Shown piece by piece: positions 26,493 to 35,602 of a DNA stretch of 64,000 nt. This DNA comes from Armatimonadota bacterium (GTDB taxonomy: Bacteria > Armatimonadota > Fimbriimonadia > Fimbriimonadales > Fimbriimonadaceae): NCBI GenBank assembly GCA_022563855.1, contig JADFMN010000009.1:92074-156073 (forward strand). Reading direction: 5' to 3'. The position numbers and the translations under genes were made by a program. The notes beneath the pieces are model-generated. The model saw nothing but the letters and a program-made list of their open reading frames with translations. It did not search any database and had not been told where the DNA came from. Numbering within the stretch: position 1 is the stretch's first letter; every line of letters begins with the position of its first letter.

Positions 26493-29377
26493 TCGCGGAT
26501 CTCCCATTCGATCGTCTTTTGGGTATCGCCCACCGTGATCTCGATCGTGTATTCCCCAGGCGGCAAGTAGCTTGGCCGCGAGTATGGATCAGCGAGCGCT
26601 TCTTGCAGCGTCTTCGGCTTCTCAATCTTCTTCGGGTCGGCTGACTCGCGCGCTTTCACCTGTAAGCCGAAAGTGAAGAAGTTGAACCCCGGTGTAACGA
26701 CCAAAGCTTGCTCAACGACCGCCTTGCCGTCGCTGTCGAGCACTCGCAACGATCCATCGCCGCTAACACGCGACCAGAACCTGCCGTCCACCTCCGGCTC
26801 GCGCGGTTCCGACTTGTCCCACGGCTGTTTGCGATCGAACCCCCACCGCTCGCTGAACCGAAGAGAGTCGACTTCCCAAATGTACAAGTCGCTGCCGAGG
26901 ATCTCGTCGGTAAGATCTGCCACGGGCTCCACGTCTACGATCCATACCGACCGTGCGTGCGTCGCGATCACCATTTCGCGCTCGCGCTCTTGAATGACGA
27001 GGTCGTGAACCGGAACGTGGGGAAGTCCGCCGCCATAAACCTGCCAGCTTTCACCGGAGTCCATGCTGAAGAAAACGCCCATGTCGGTGCCGACGTAGAG
27101 CACGTTCTCCAGGTCGGGGTCTTCACGGATCGTGTTGACCGGCTCGAACGGGAGGTTGCTCGCGATGCTCTCCCAGGTCTTGCCGTAGTCGGTAGATTTC
27201 CACACATACGGCGACCACTCGTCTTGGCGGTAGCCGTTCTGCGTGCAGTAGACGGTTTCCTCGTCGTGCCGGCTTGCGATGATGCGCGTCACCCATCGGT
27301 CGGTAGCCGTCGTCGGGATCGCATCCCAAGTTACGCCGCCGTCTTTCGTTACATGGATCGAGCCGTCGTCTGCGCCGGCGTAGATCACACCGAATTTGAA
27401 CGGGCTTTCATCGAGCGCCGTGAGCGTCGAAAACGGCACGTCTCCTCGCGGCAGCTCTTTGGTCAGATCGGGGCTGATCGCCTCCCACTTCCGGCCCTGA
27501 TTGAACGAGCGGTGAACGAACTGCGAGCCGATGTAGATGATGTCCGAGTGGTGCTTGCTGATCACGATCGGAGAGATCCAGTTGAATCGCAGCCCCCGCC
27601 CCGAAGGCCGCGCCGACCAGCGTCGCCCTGCCGCTTGATCGATCGCGCTGTGCGAGCCGAACTGCGACGCGACGTAAACAACGTCGCCGTCGTTGCGCGG
27701 ATCGACGGCGATCATGCTGCCGTCGCCGCCGGCGATCCCTGTCCACCTGGTGATCGGGTCGATCCCCTGCCGGTAGTTGCTCGGCCCTTTGATCGTGCCG
27801 TTGTCCTGTAGGCCGCCGTAGATGTTGTAAGGGCTCTTGTTGTCTACAGCGATCGTGGTGTACTGGCCGACGGGCACGTTGTTCAAGTGTCGCCATGTTT
27901 TGCCCGCGTCCATGCTGAGGTACGGCCCCCCGTCGTTGCCGTCGATCATGCGATTCGGATTCCGATCGTCGATCCAGTAAACGTGGCGATCAACGTGGTT
28001 GCGCGGCGCGATGGATTCCCAAGACCTTCCTCCGTCCTCCGACTTCAAGAGGCGCGTGCCGGTGATGTAAAGCTCGTCGGGGTTCTCTGGATGTACCGTC
28101 ACGCGACCGCAGTAGTAGCCGAGCATCGACCCGACCGTCGGCGATACCAGCTCCCAAGTCCGTCCGCCATCGTCGCTGCGCCAAACTTGGCTGTTGGTTC
28201 TGCGCAAGGCGAACAGGTTTGGATTCTCCTTCAGCAGCAGCTCTCCGAGTTCAACCACGCCAAGGTCGCCGTCCTTGATCTGCTTGATCACATCGTCGAC
28301 GTCCTCATCATCCGGCAGCTTGTTTCTCAGGAAGGTCTTCAACTCATCTTCGGGGACTTGCTTGAGCAGGCCGTCGCTCATTCTGCGAAGGCGCCACGCC
28401 GTCAGCTTTCCGTCCGGCACGCGCTCGTCCATCCACTCAGTGTCTTCGTACGCCGACTGGTTGTCGATGTAGACGTAAACGACGTTCGGATCGCTAGCGC
28501 TGAACGCCACGCCGGTGCGTCCCATGGCGTCTCCCGATGGGAGGCCTTTGACCACCGCCCACGTATCGCCGCCGTCTTCTGACAAGTAAAGGGCGCTACC
28601 GGGGCCGGACTCCAACATGTTCCAAGCACGTCGGTCGCGATGCCACGCCGCTGCAAATATGCGGTCGGGGTCGCTCGGATCGATCGCAAGATCGATGACG
28701 CCCGTCCATTCGTCGATTGCCAAGACGTGCTCCCAAGTTTCGCCGCCGTCCTTTGTTCGATAGACTCCACGGTCGTGGCCTTGGCTGTACAGCGCACCGT
28801 TGGCTGCGACGAAGACCGTGTTCGGATCGTTCGGGTGGATCGTGACCCTGCCGATGTTATGTGTCTCCTCCAATCCCATGTGCTGCCACGTCGCGCCACG
28901 GTCTACGGATTTGAAAACGCCGGTGCCGCTGTAGTGCGTGCGCGCGCTGTTGTTCTCGCCTGTCCCGACCCAGATCGTCCGCCCGTCATCCGAAACATCG
29001 GTGTCCCCGATGGCGAAACTGCTTTCGAAATCGAACAGCGACGTCCACGTGATGCCGTCGTCCTCCGTGCGCCAGAGCCCTCCGCTCGCGTAACTGATGT
29101 AAAGCGTTGTCGGTTCGCTCGCAGGACTGTCGACGTCGACGACCCGACCGCCCTGATGCTCCGATCCGACGCTCCGCCACATAATCTTCTGGAACGTTGA
29201 GCTGCGCTCCATCTCCATGCGCTTCTCAAACTCTCGAAGGCGAAGCTTCTGCGACATGCCGGTGACAGAAGGCGTGTGGTACTTCTCGATCTCCTCAGTT
29301 TTGGACATCGGGTAACTGACGGGAATGCGCTGTTGGACGGCGTTCAAGGCAGTAAGGAGGAGCAGGCCGCTAATCAT
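26489..29377 (-). CDS. Large secreted BNR/Asp-box beta-propeller protein (VPS10/sialidase-like)
   Basis: 962 residues. Short signal-like N terminus (ISGLLLLTALNAVQQ). At least eight Asp boxes of the form S/T-x-D-x-G-x-T-W are seen, for example RTEDDGITW, KSVDRGATW, RTKDGGETW, LSEDGGDTW, RSDDGGRTW, KSEDGGRSW, VTKDGGVTW, KSTDYGKTW and FSMDSGESW, indicating two seven- to ten-bladed propellers as in sortilin/VPS10-type and glycosyl-hydrolase-like proteins. The C terminus (YTIEITVGDTQKTIEWEIRD) is a beta module. No sialidase catalytic triad was found, so binding or scaffold roles are as likely as catalysis. Confidence 0.85.
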   Translation of the reverse strand: MISGLLLLTALNAVQQRIPVSYPMSKTEEIEKYHTPSVTGMSQKLRLREFEKRMEMERSSTFQKIMWRSVGSEHQGGRVVDVDSPASEPTTLYISYASGGLWRTEDDGITWTSLFDFESSFAIGDTDVSDDGRTIWVGTGENNSARTHYSGTGVFKSVDRGATWQHMGLEETHNIGRVTIHPNDPNTVFVAANGALYSQGHDRGVYRTKDGGETWEHVLAIDEWTGVIDLAIDPSDPDRIFAAAWHRDRRAWNMLESGPGSALYLSEDGGDTWAVVKGLPSGDAMGRTGVAFSASDPNVVYVYIDNQSAYEDTEWMDERVPDGKLTAWRLRRMSDGLLKQVPEDELKTFLRNKLPDDEDVDDVIKQIKDGDLGVVELGELLLKENPNLFALRRTNSQVWRSDDGGRTWELVSPTVGSMLGYYCGRVTVHPENPDELYITGTRLLKSEDGGRSWESIAPRNHVDRHVYWIDDRNPNRMIDGNDGGPYLSMDAGKTWRHLNNVPVGQYTTIAVDNKSPYNIYGGLQDNGTIKGPSNYRQGIDPITRWTGIAGGDGSMIAVDPRNDGDVVYVASQFGSHSAIDQAAGRRWSARPSGRGLRFNWISPIVISKHHSDIIYIGSQFVHRSFNQGRKWEAISPDLTKELPRGDVPFSTLTALDESPFKFGVIYAGADDGSIHVTKDGGVTWDAIPTTATDRWVTRIIASRHDEETVYCTQNGYRQDEWSPYVWKSTDYGKTWESIASNLPFEPVNTIREDPDLENVLYVGTDMGVFFSMDSGESWQVYGGGLPHVPVHDLVIQEREREMVIATHARSVWIVDVEPVADLTDEILGSDLYIWEVDSLRFSERWGFDRKQPWDKSEPREPEVDGRFWSRVSGDGSLRVLDSDGKAVVEQALVVTPGFNFFTFGLQVKARESADPKKIEKPKTLQEALADPYSRPSYLPPGEYTIEITVGDTQKTIEWEIRD

Positions 29378-29401
29378 TGCTTTTAGTATGCCTGATCGAA
29401 C

Positions 29402-30478
29402 TCAAAGTTGCAGAAGCTCGGCGACAACTCGTTCTGCCGCTGCCTTTCCTCGACCGCGAGGGCTCGGCAAATGTCGGTCAAAAAAGTGCGGCATGCCCCA
29501 GTCCGGCGGGATCGCATCCGGGATTTCGTCCGAGAACTCGATCCCGGCGAGCGTCATGACCGCCGCTGCCCACATCCGCGGTACGCAGGACTGCTCGTAG
29601 CCGCCCCCGCCGACGGCTACAGTCGGCAGGCCGAGGTCTTTTACTTGCTGCACGGCTGCCAGCCACTCCTGCGCCGAGACCTCGAGGTTGCCGAGCGGAT
29701 CGAGAAAGTGCGCGTCGGTGCCCATTTGCAAAACGATCGCCTGCGGCTCAAACGCTTTCACGCGCGCGATCACTCCGTTTTCAAACGCCCAGAGCCACAC
29801 GTCTCCAGTCGTCCCGGCTTCGAGCGGAACGTTCACCGCCGAGCCCTCCGCTCCGTGCTCGTGTACGAAGCCTGTGCCGGGGAACAGGCTTACGCCCGAT
29901 TCGTGGATCGAACACGTCAAGACCGACGGATCGTCATAAAAGACGCTTTGCACTCCGTCTCCGTGGTGCAGGTCGATGTCGATGTACGCAACGCGCTCAA
30001 ACGAGTCGCGAAGTATCGAGCAAGCGATCGCTGGGTCGTTGAAGACACAGAAGCCGCTCGCCGCCGATCTGTGCGCGTGGTGCAGTCCGCCAGCGATCCC
30101 AAACGCGAGACGCGCACCGTCGCGAACGTCCGTTGCAGCGTTGACGGTTCCCGATACGTAAGCCCTCGAGGCGTTGTACATTCCGAGGAACGGCGGAGTG
30201 TCGGTGCTGTGAAACCCCCATTGGCCGAGGTTCCCGCGATCCAGGGCGTGTGTGTCTGCATCGAGCTGCCGCACAACGTCGACGTACTCGATGCTGTGCA
30301 CCCGACAAATGTCCTCGCAGGTCGCCTGGCGGGGGAGCTGCGGCTCAAAGCCCGGCACGCACGCTCCCAGCACGGCCAGCGTTCGCTCCAGGCGCAACGG
30401 TCTCAACGGGTGGTCTGGGCCGAAGTCGTAGAGCAGCGAGTCCGGATCGAAATAGAATCTCGTGAGCGGGCCTGGGAT
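29402..30478 (-). CDS. Histone-deacetylase-like amidohydrolase (AcuC/HDAC family)
   Basis: Class I/II HDAC fold: Zn-dependent deacetylase. Motifs include GGLHHAHRSAASGFCVFNDPAIA (His-His pair), YIDIDLHHGDGVQSVFYDDP (Zn ligands Asp and His), and MGTDAHFLDPLGNLEVS plus AVGGGGYE. Conserved family sequence starts well before the first usual start codon (TTG at 30406): the same frame upstream reads FYFDPDSLLYDFGPDHPLRPLRLERT. Between an in-frame TAG (30488-30490) and this block there is no ATG, GTG or TTG; the best candidate is ATC at 30478-30476. I therefore give 30478 as the likely 5' limit. It is divergent from the prenyltransferase gene. Confidence 0.8.
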   Translation of the reverse strand: MPGPLTRFYFDPDSLLYDFGPDHPLRPLRLERTLAVLGACVPGFEPQLPRQATCEDICRVHSIEYVDVVRQLDADTHALDRGNLGQWGFHSTDTPPFLGMYNASRAYVSGTVNAATDVRDGARLAFGIAGGLHHAHRSAASGFCVFNDPAIACSILRDSFERVAYIDIDLHHGDGVQSVFYDDPSVLTCSIHESGVSLFPGTGFVHEHGAEGSAVNVPLEAGTTGDVWLWAFENGVIARVKAFEPQAIVLQMGTDAHFLDPLGNLEVSAQEWLAAVQQVKDLGLPTVAVGGGGYEQSCVPRMWAAAVMTLAGIEFSDEIPDAIPPDWGMPHFFDRHLPSPRGRGKAAAERVVAELLQL

Positions 30479-30531
30479 GCGTTCATTCTAGCCGCAAACT
30501 TGCGGTCACGGGCTACTCGTGCACCGGGCAG

Positions 30532-30537
30532 TAAACT
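30532..30537 (+). promoter_or_regulatory. -10 box TAAACT, leaderless type
   Basis: TAAACT 7 nt before the ATG at 30545; no Shine-Dalgarno. Confidence 0.4.
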
Positions 30538-30544
30538 ACGAACC

Positions 30545-31429
30545 ATGGCCGCACCGGCGCGCGGGTTCAACTCGCTGCGCACGTATCTGGAGATGATCAA
30601 GATCGAGCACTCGGTCTTCGCCTTGCCGTTCGCCATGGTCGGCATGGTTTGGGGCTCGGTGGCAGACGGCGGTTCCGGCTGGCCCGGCTGGCGAGTGTTC
30701 GGGCTGATCGTTCTGTGCATGGTCAGCGCTAGGAGCGCGGCGATGGCGTTCAACAGAATCGCGGATCGCGAAATAGACGCTAAGAACGAGCGCACCAAGA
30801 GCAGGGCGATTCCGGCAGGGCTGCTCAGCCTGAGGCACGCGAACCTCTTCCTCTACGCAAGCTGCGCCATCTTCTTTACTGGCGCGGCGCTGCTCAATCC
30901 GCTGACGCTCGCCCTGAGCCCGATCGCGCTGTTCACGATCCTTTTTTATTCGCGGACGAAGCTCTTTACGCCGCTTTGCCACTTCGTCTTGGGAGCGTCG
31001 CTTGGCATCACGCCAGCTGCGGCGTGGGCAGCTGTGACAGGGCGACTGGATTGGCAGATTCTGCCGGTTTGCCTCGGCGTGATGTTCTGGACCGCCGGTT
31101 TTGACATCATTTACAGCTTGCAGGACGAGGAATTCGATAGAGAGCAGAGGCTGCGATCTTTGCCTGAGACCCTGGGCAAGAGCCGGGCGCTATCCATCAG
31201 CCGATTGTGTCACGTCCTCGCCGTCGTACTTCTTGGGTTGGGCGTTGCCATGATGGAGTCGGGTGCGCTGTCCTGGGTCGGCTTGGCGGTCGTGTGCGGG
31301 ATTCTCATCTACGAGCAGAGCGTTGTGAAGCCGCACGACTTGAGCCGCGTCAACCTGGCGTTTATGACGCTGAACGGGTTTGTGTCGATCGGGTTCTTCC
31401 TCTTCGTCATGGTGGATTTATGGATGTGA
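30545..31429 (+). CDS. UbiA-family polyprenyltransferase (MqnP/UbiA-like)
   Basis: 294 residues with about eight membrane helices. The two Asp-rich prenyl-diphosphate sites are intact: NRIADREID (NxxxDxxxD, residues ~72-80) and DIIYSLQDEEFDREQ (DxxxD). It attaches a prenyl chain to an aromatic quinone precursor in the membrane; the closest fit by length is 4-hydroxybenzoate or futalosine-pathway (MqnP-type) prenyltransferase. The frame is open far upstream because it runs opposite the HDAC gene; 30545 is chosen from the family N terminus (SLRTYLEMIKIEHSVFALPFA) and the -10 box. First gene of an operon with the next two. Confidence 0.88.
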   Translation: MAAPARGFNSLRTYLEMIKIEHSVFALPFAMVGMVWGSVADGGSGWPGWRVFGLIVLCMVSARSAAMAFNRIADREIDAKNERTKSRAIPAGLLSLRHANLFLYASCAIFFTGAALLNPLTLALSPIALFTILFYSRTKLFTPLCHFVLGASLGITPAAAWAAVTGRLDWQILPVCLGVMFWTAGFDIIYSLQDEEFDREQRLRSLPETLGKSRALSISRLCHVLAVVLLGLGVAMMESGALSWVGLAVVCGILIYEQSVVKPHDLSRVNLAFMTLNGFVSIGFFLFVMVDLWM

Positions 31430-31432
31430 GTT

Positions 31433-31693
31433 ATGCCGAGTGAGTGGAGCGCGTATTTCCTTGGAGGGATCGTCATTTCGCTCATAATGACGGCGATCTG
31501 GTTGGCGCGTCTTAAGGCGAAGGGCAAGCGCGCAATAGTGATGGCCATGGCGTTTCTTGCATTCGCAGGGTTGCTGCAAGGGTTTCGGCTTGCGCTCTCT
31601 GGTACCGTCCTCTGGGTTCTGGGATCAGCGGTCGCGCTGTTGCTCGTGACAGACGTTGTATTGAGGTTAGCTGAGGAGCCGAGAAAAGAATGA
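31433..31693 (+). CDS. Small two- or three-TM hypothetical membrane protein
   Basis: 86 residues starting three bases after the prenyltransferase stop and overlapping the next start by ATGA. Hydrophobic segments at about residues 9-24, 37-48 and 56-74. No family recognised. The tight coupling with both neighbours supports expression as part of the operon. Confidence 0.65.
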   Translation: MPSEWSAYFLGGIVISLIMTAIWLARLKAKGKRAIVMAMAFLAFAGLLQGFRLALSGTVLWVLGSAVALLLVTDVVLRLAEEPRKE

Positions 31694-33204
31694 TCAAGAA
31701 TTTCGTGAACGCCAAGACGTTAGAGGGCGAGCCTCTGTCATTTGCGGTTGAACGTGGGAGATTCGTCTCAATCGGAGACCGCCAACCCGGCCAAGATGCC
31801 ATTGATCTGCAGGGGGGAACTGTGCTTCCAGGTTTCATCGACGCGCACTGCCACATCATGCCGACCGGTCTTGACGAATTGCGGTTGCACCTCGGCGATT
31901 GCATGTCGCCAGAAGAAACCCTCGGCGCGATCCGAGATCGGCTGCCGACCATCGAGCCCGGGCAGTGGCTGATGGCCGTCCACTACGACCAGAATCGGTT
32001 CGAATCAGGCGATCACATTCACCGCGACCAGCTCGACGAAATCTCTGCCAGCGTTCCGATCGTGCTGCGTCACGTCAACGGCCACGCGAGCGTTGTGAAC
32101 TCCGCAGCGCTCCAGCACGCGAAAGTGGACGAGTCGGTCTCCGATCCGAAGGGCGGCACGTTCGTTCGAGACCAGGGCGGGCGACTGACCGGAGTGCTGC
32201 TAGAGCGAGCGCACGAGTACGTGAGCGATCGAGCCCCAGCGCCGAGCCAGGAGCAGATGGTTGAGGCGATTCTGCGCGCGGCCCGTTCGATGAGCAAGTT
32301 CGGGATCACTTGCGCATCGGACATGATGACCGGATACTGCAACCTTGAAAAGGAGCTGACTGCTTACCGTCTCGCTGCCGAAGCGGGTGCACCGATCCGT
32401 TTTCGGCTGTACGCGATGTGGTCCAACGTCTTCGGTCCAAGGCCGTTGGAGCGGGATCGCTTGAAAGAACTGATCGACGCCATGGATCCCGAGCGATGCA
32501 AGGTGGCCGGAGCAAAGATATTCGCCGACGGCGCAATCGCTTCCGCGACCGCCGCCATACACTGTGAGTTCGCCAAGGGCGGAAACGGCCAGCTGATCTA
32601 CTCTCCAGATCGGCTGCAGGGGATGGTGTCCACCGCAGACGCGGAAGGCTGGGCCCTCTCCGTCCATTCGATCGGCGATCGAGCAACGGATCATGTGCTG
32701 GACGCTTTTGCCAAGACAACCGACCCGAGTCGGCACCGGATCGAGCACGCCATGATTCTAAGCGACGATCAGATCGGCCGGCTCGCGGACCTTCAGTGCC
32801 ACACAGCGATGCAGCCGGAGTTTCTCATGCGGCTCGGGCACGCATATCGCCGGCAGTTGCCCAGCGATGTCGCAGCGCGTTTGAAAAGGCTTGCGTCTGC
32901 GCTGCAAGCTGGCGTTAGGCTCTCGCTGAACTCCGACCGGCCCGTAGTGCCCGGCAACCCGTGGGACGGCATCGCATCGGCCTCACAACGACCCGCGGGC
33001 TTCGCGCCAGAGGAGAACATTCCAGAGCGCGAGTCCATCCGGCTCTATACAGAGGGGGGAGCTGACGCCAATGACGATCGTGGTGTGATGGGCGAAATCG
33101 ACGTAGGGTGTCTCGCAGACTTCCAGGTTTACAACGAGCTTCCGAGGGCCGCAGATCCAAAGTTGCCGGACTCCGTTTACCTAGGAGGGGATTCCGTTCG
33201 CTAG
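31690..33204 (+). CDS. Amidohydrolase family protein (YtcJ-like metal-dependent hydrolase)
   Basis: 504 residues, no signal peptide. The amidohydrolase start GGTVLPGFIDAHCHIM contains the first metal-binding HxH (HCH); later HVNGHASV, a KIFADGAIASATAAIH segment, SVHSIGDRATDHVLDAF and RIEHAMILSDDQIGRLADL with further His ligands are typical of the YtcJ/Amidohydro_3 branch. C-terminal SLNSDRPVVPGNPWDGI and GCLADFQVYNELP complete the composite domain. Substrate unknown (N-acyl or N-formyl compounds in relatives). Third gene of the prenyltransferase operon with a 4-bp ATGA overlap. Confidence 0.85.
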   Translation: MIKNFVNAKTLEGEPLSFAVERGRFVSIGDRQPGQDAIDLQGGTVLPGFIDAHCHIMPTGLDELRLHLGDCMSPEETLGAIRDRLPTIEPGQWLMAVHYDQNRFESGDHIHRDQLDEISASVPIVLRHVNGHASVVNSAALQHAKVDESVSDPKGGTFVRDQGGRLTGVLLERAHEYVSDRAPAPSQEQMVEAILRAARSMSKFGITCASDMMTGYCNLEKELTAYRLAAEAGAPIRFRLYAMWSNVFGPRPLERDRLKELIDAMDPERCKVAGAKIFADGAIASATAAIHCEFAKGGNGQLIYSPDRLQGMVSTADAEGWALSVHSIGDRATDHVLDAFAKTTDPSRHRIEHAMILSDDQIGRLADLQCHTAMQPEFLMRLGHAYRRQLPSDVAARLKRLASALQAGVRLSLNSDRPVVPGNPWDGIASASQRPAGFAPEENIPERESIRLYTEGGADANDDRGVMGEIDVGCLADFQVYNELPRAADPKLPDSVYLGGDSVR

Positions 33205-33304
33205 GACCCAATGGAACATAAAGCGCCTCAAAGACGTTTATATAAGTGACGCAAATCCTCCTCTCCCAACGAGGACAGAGACAAGCAACGCTTGACTCAC
33301 TCTA

Positions 33305-33333
33305 GCGCCCCCGTCTTTTCCCAGCGGGGGCGC
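33305..33333. terminator. Strong GC hairpin terminator between convergent genes
   Basis: GCGCCCCCG (33305-33313) and CGGGGGCGC (33325-33333) form a perfect 9-bp stem with an 11-nt T-rich loop, placed just after the minus-strand PilZ gene end and serving both strands. No long T tract follows. Confidence 0.65.
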
Positions 33334-33338
33334 GAATA

Positions 33339-33977
33339 TTATAGATCGAGTCCAGAAAGCGGCTCGTCAAACCGAAGGCGAGTGCGGTAACCCAGGTAAG
33401 CATTGCCGGACTCCTCCCTAGAATTAAGCGACCAACCGTAGGCCTCGCCGCCATCCGGCAATTCTAACTTCACGGTGGTTCCAGGCCGGATGTACTTATC
33501 CGTTGCCAGGCAAGCCCCTCCAGCCGAAAGGTCCAGCATGGACACTTCGTTGCCGTTGAGCAACGCCGTACGCCCGCCGAAGGATTCGTCGCGCGGCTCC
33601 GATCTGCGATCGACCCGACGCAGATGCTGCGGCAGTTCGAGCGTCAGCTCTTTGGTGGCCTCGTCGCAAGAAGAGACGACTGAACGAAAGGTCATGAGGT
33701 AGCCATCGCTTGGAGCCTGCACGAGCAGTCGGTCGCCGACCTCGATCCGCGTGAAGCGATCGGCCTGCAAGGGGGAGGAGAAAACCAGCCCAGAAGAGTG
33801 CTTTCGAACGAAATGACACCGGTACACACCGCCCGGACCGACCATGCGAACTCTTGAATTGGGCTCGATGTCTACGTCGTAACGCCGGGCGGCAAAGTGC
33901 GCCGTCACGAAGTACGCGATCATCGCAGAACCGCCGAAAAGAAGCAGCGGCACCAACAGCAGGTCAGGAACACTCAT
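33339..33977 (-). CDS. Membrane-anchored PilZ-domain protein (c-di-GMP binding)
   Basis: 212 residues from the ATG at 33977 (a GTG three codons earlier is possible). One N-terminal membrane segment (LLLVPLLLFGGSAMIAYFV), a YcgR-like N domain (VGDRLLVQAPSDGYLMTFRSVV) and a PilZ domain with both c-di-GMP contacts: RRVDRRSEPR (RxxxR) and DLSAGGACL (DxSxxG). It likely senses c-di-GMP at the membrane and controls motility or secretion. It lies 13 bp downstream of the TPR gene and probably belongs to that three-gene minus-strand operon. Confidence 0.85.
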   Translation of the reverse strand: MSVPDLLLVPLLLFGGSAMIAYFVTAHFAARRYDVDIEPNSRVRMVGPGGVYRCHFVRKHSSGLVFSSPLQADRFTRIEVGDRLLVQAPSDGYLMTFRSVVSSCDEATKELTLELPQHLRRVDRRSEPRDESFGGRTALLNGNEVSMLDLSAGGACLATDKYIRPGTTVKLELPDGGEAYGWSLNSREESGNAYLGYRTRLRFDEPLSGLDL

Positions 33978-33990
33978 AGTTTGCACTCAT

Positions 33991-35601
33991 TCAGAACAGA
34001 TCTGACGAGTTGCCGTAGCGCAGTTCCTGCTCGTATATCTCCCGGACGGTCGGAAGGAGGCGCGCCGCCTCACCGAGGCTGAGCGACGACTCCATCGCGA
34101 CGTCTTCGTCCAGCTGTTGCGCAAACGACAAAACGTCGTACGCACACTGTGCAATCAACTTGTGTGCCAAGTTCCTGGTCGCGTGCGACTTTGAGAACCG
34201 TTCTGGAACCGGTACTGTTTCTAGGAACGCGACCATCGCCGTTGCGACTGATTCGTTGCGCTGCGCTTTTTCGAGCGTGGCCGGACCGTTCGCAGTTCGA
34301 ATCTCGAGCGGTAAGTCCCGAAGGCTTTGGACCAGCGAGTCGACAGCCGGGTTGAGCAGGGTGATCAAGTGCCGGTATGTCAGCTCGGAGTTCTCGATAT
34401 CGAGTCCACGTATAATCGCTAGGTCAAGCTCGCACTGGTCGCCGTCCCCGTTCAGCGCGCAAACCAGCGCGCGACCAAGTCTGGCTTCGACCGAGTCTGC
34501 CCTTTCCAAGGATCGCGTATACGCGGCAACGGCCTCATCGAGCCTCCCCTCCAACAGCAGCAGGTCGCCGCTGATTCGATCAGACGTCTCCGAATCGATT
34601 CCGCGAGCCAGTGCCTCGTTCAAGGCGGTTCGCGCCTTTTCTGGCTCTAATGCGAGTATCCAGCCACGTGAGGCCAACAGCCACAGGTCCGCGGCGTCGG
34701 GCGCGAGCTGAGCCCCGCGGCCGGCTTCAGAGGCTGCTTGTCTAAAGTGTCCTGCGGCCAGAAGCCTGTTTGTGAGCAGGCGGCGCGCGCTCGCGCTGCT
34801 CGGGTCGGCGTCCACCGCTTCCCGAAGCACAAGTATCGCCTCCGGGTTCTTGCCGTCCTCGATGAGGGCTAACGCTTTTTGGATCGCGAATTGCACCTCG
34901 GGCGGGTCTGCAGAAAAATCGCCGACGTCATCCGAAAAAATCAGGCTGCCCCCGGGCTCCGGCGTGAATGATCGGTTGCGAGGCGGATGCTCTTTGAACG
35001 GTCCCTCCGACAACATTCTCGAGACCGTTCTAGCGAGCGTCATGGCCGTGCTTAGCGGGTCGATCTTGCCATTCACGGTAACGACGAACGTCGAGGCGTT
35101 TGCACCCTGCAACTCCAGGTACTGCTCCTTGATGCGCCGCGTCTCGGCTTCGTTGACCACGCCGTCTTCAAGGACGACGAGGCGTCCGCCTCCGCGTCGC
35201 TGCTCCTTCTGCAGGCTCCAAGCCGGACGGGTGGCGCGCCCGCGGTACAGATCGGCCGCTGGTGTGACCACGCCGTCGACGATGTATGCGTCGACGATCA
35301 TCACGTACTGCACGCGCAGTTTGCGTCCGACGTCTCGGATGAGCTTCAGATCTGGAGCAGGAACAAATTCGCCGATCGTTCCGTCGCCGACGTACTCCCG
35401 GAACATCGGATCGTTCATCGACCAGACGATCGGTGCAACACGCCCGGTAACGTCGAGTTCCTCTGCTAGGTATTGCGCGAAGAACAGTTGCAGCTCGGGT
35501 TGATCGCGTGAAAGCGGTTGGACGATGAGAACGGCGGGAACGGCAAACGATGCGCACGATGCGAGAAGCAGGAGTACGGCCGTCAGAGCGCGCGGCGACA
35601 T
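33991..35601 (-). CDS. Exported TPR protein with curli-CsgG-like N-terminal part
   Basis: 536 residues from the ATG at 35601; the 20 codons upstream overlap the preceding gene. Signal peptide SPRALTAVLLLLASCASFAVPA (a lipobox-like LLASC is present). The N-terminal region (PLSRDQPELQLFFAQYLAEELDVTGRV) has the look of a CsgG/TolB-type domain with a protein of the DUF family that assembles surface structures. From about residue 255 the sequence forms TPR-like helix pairs: AIQKALALIEDGKNPEAILVLREAVDADPSSASARR, AASEAGRGAQLAPDAADLWLLA, ARTALNEALARG, DEAVAAYTRSLERAD. A trafficking or complex-assembly role is inference. Confidence 0.7.
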   Translation of the reverse strand: MSPRALTAVLLLLASCASFAVPAVLIVQPLSRDQPELQLFFAQYLAEELDVTGRVAPIVWSMNDPMFREYVGDGTIGEFVPAPDLKLIRDVGRKLRVQYVMIVDAYIVDGVVTPAADLYRGRATRPAWSLQKEQRRGGGRLVVLEDGVVNEAETRRIKEQYLELQGANASTFVVTVNGKIDPLSTAMTLARTVSRMLSEGPFKEHPPRNRSFTPEPGGSLIFSDDVGDFSADPPEVQFAIQKALALIEDGKNPEAILVLREAVDADPSSASARRLLTNRLLAAGHFRQAASEAGRGAQLAPDAADLWLLASRGWILALEPEKARTALNEALARGIDSETSDRISGDLLLLEGRLDEAVAAYTRSLERADSVEARLGRALVCALNGDGDQCELDLAIIRGLDIENSELTYRHLITLLNPAVDSLVQSLRDLPLEIRTANGPATLEKAQRNESVATAMVAFLETVPVPERFSKSHATRNLAHKLIAQCAYDVLSFAQQLDEDVAMESSLSLGEAARLLPTVREIYEQELRYGNSSDLF

Positions 35602-35602
35602 G

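Noticed and set aside
29408..30544. Upstream extension of the prenyltransferase frame opposite the HDAC gene
   Set aside because: The conserved prenyltransferase begins at 30545; the extension is antisense to the HDAC gene.
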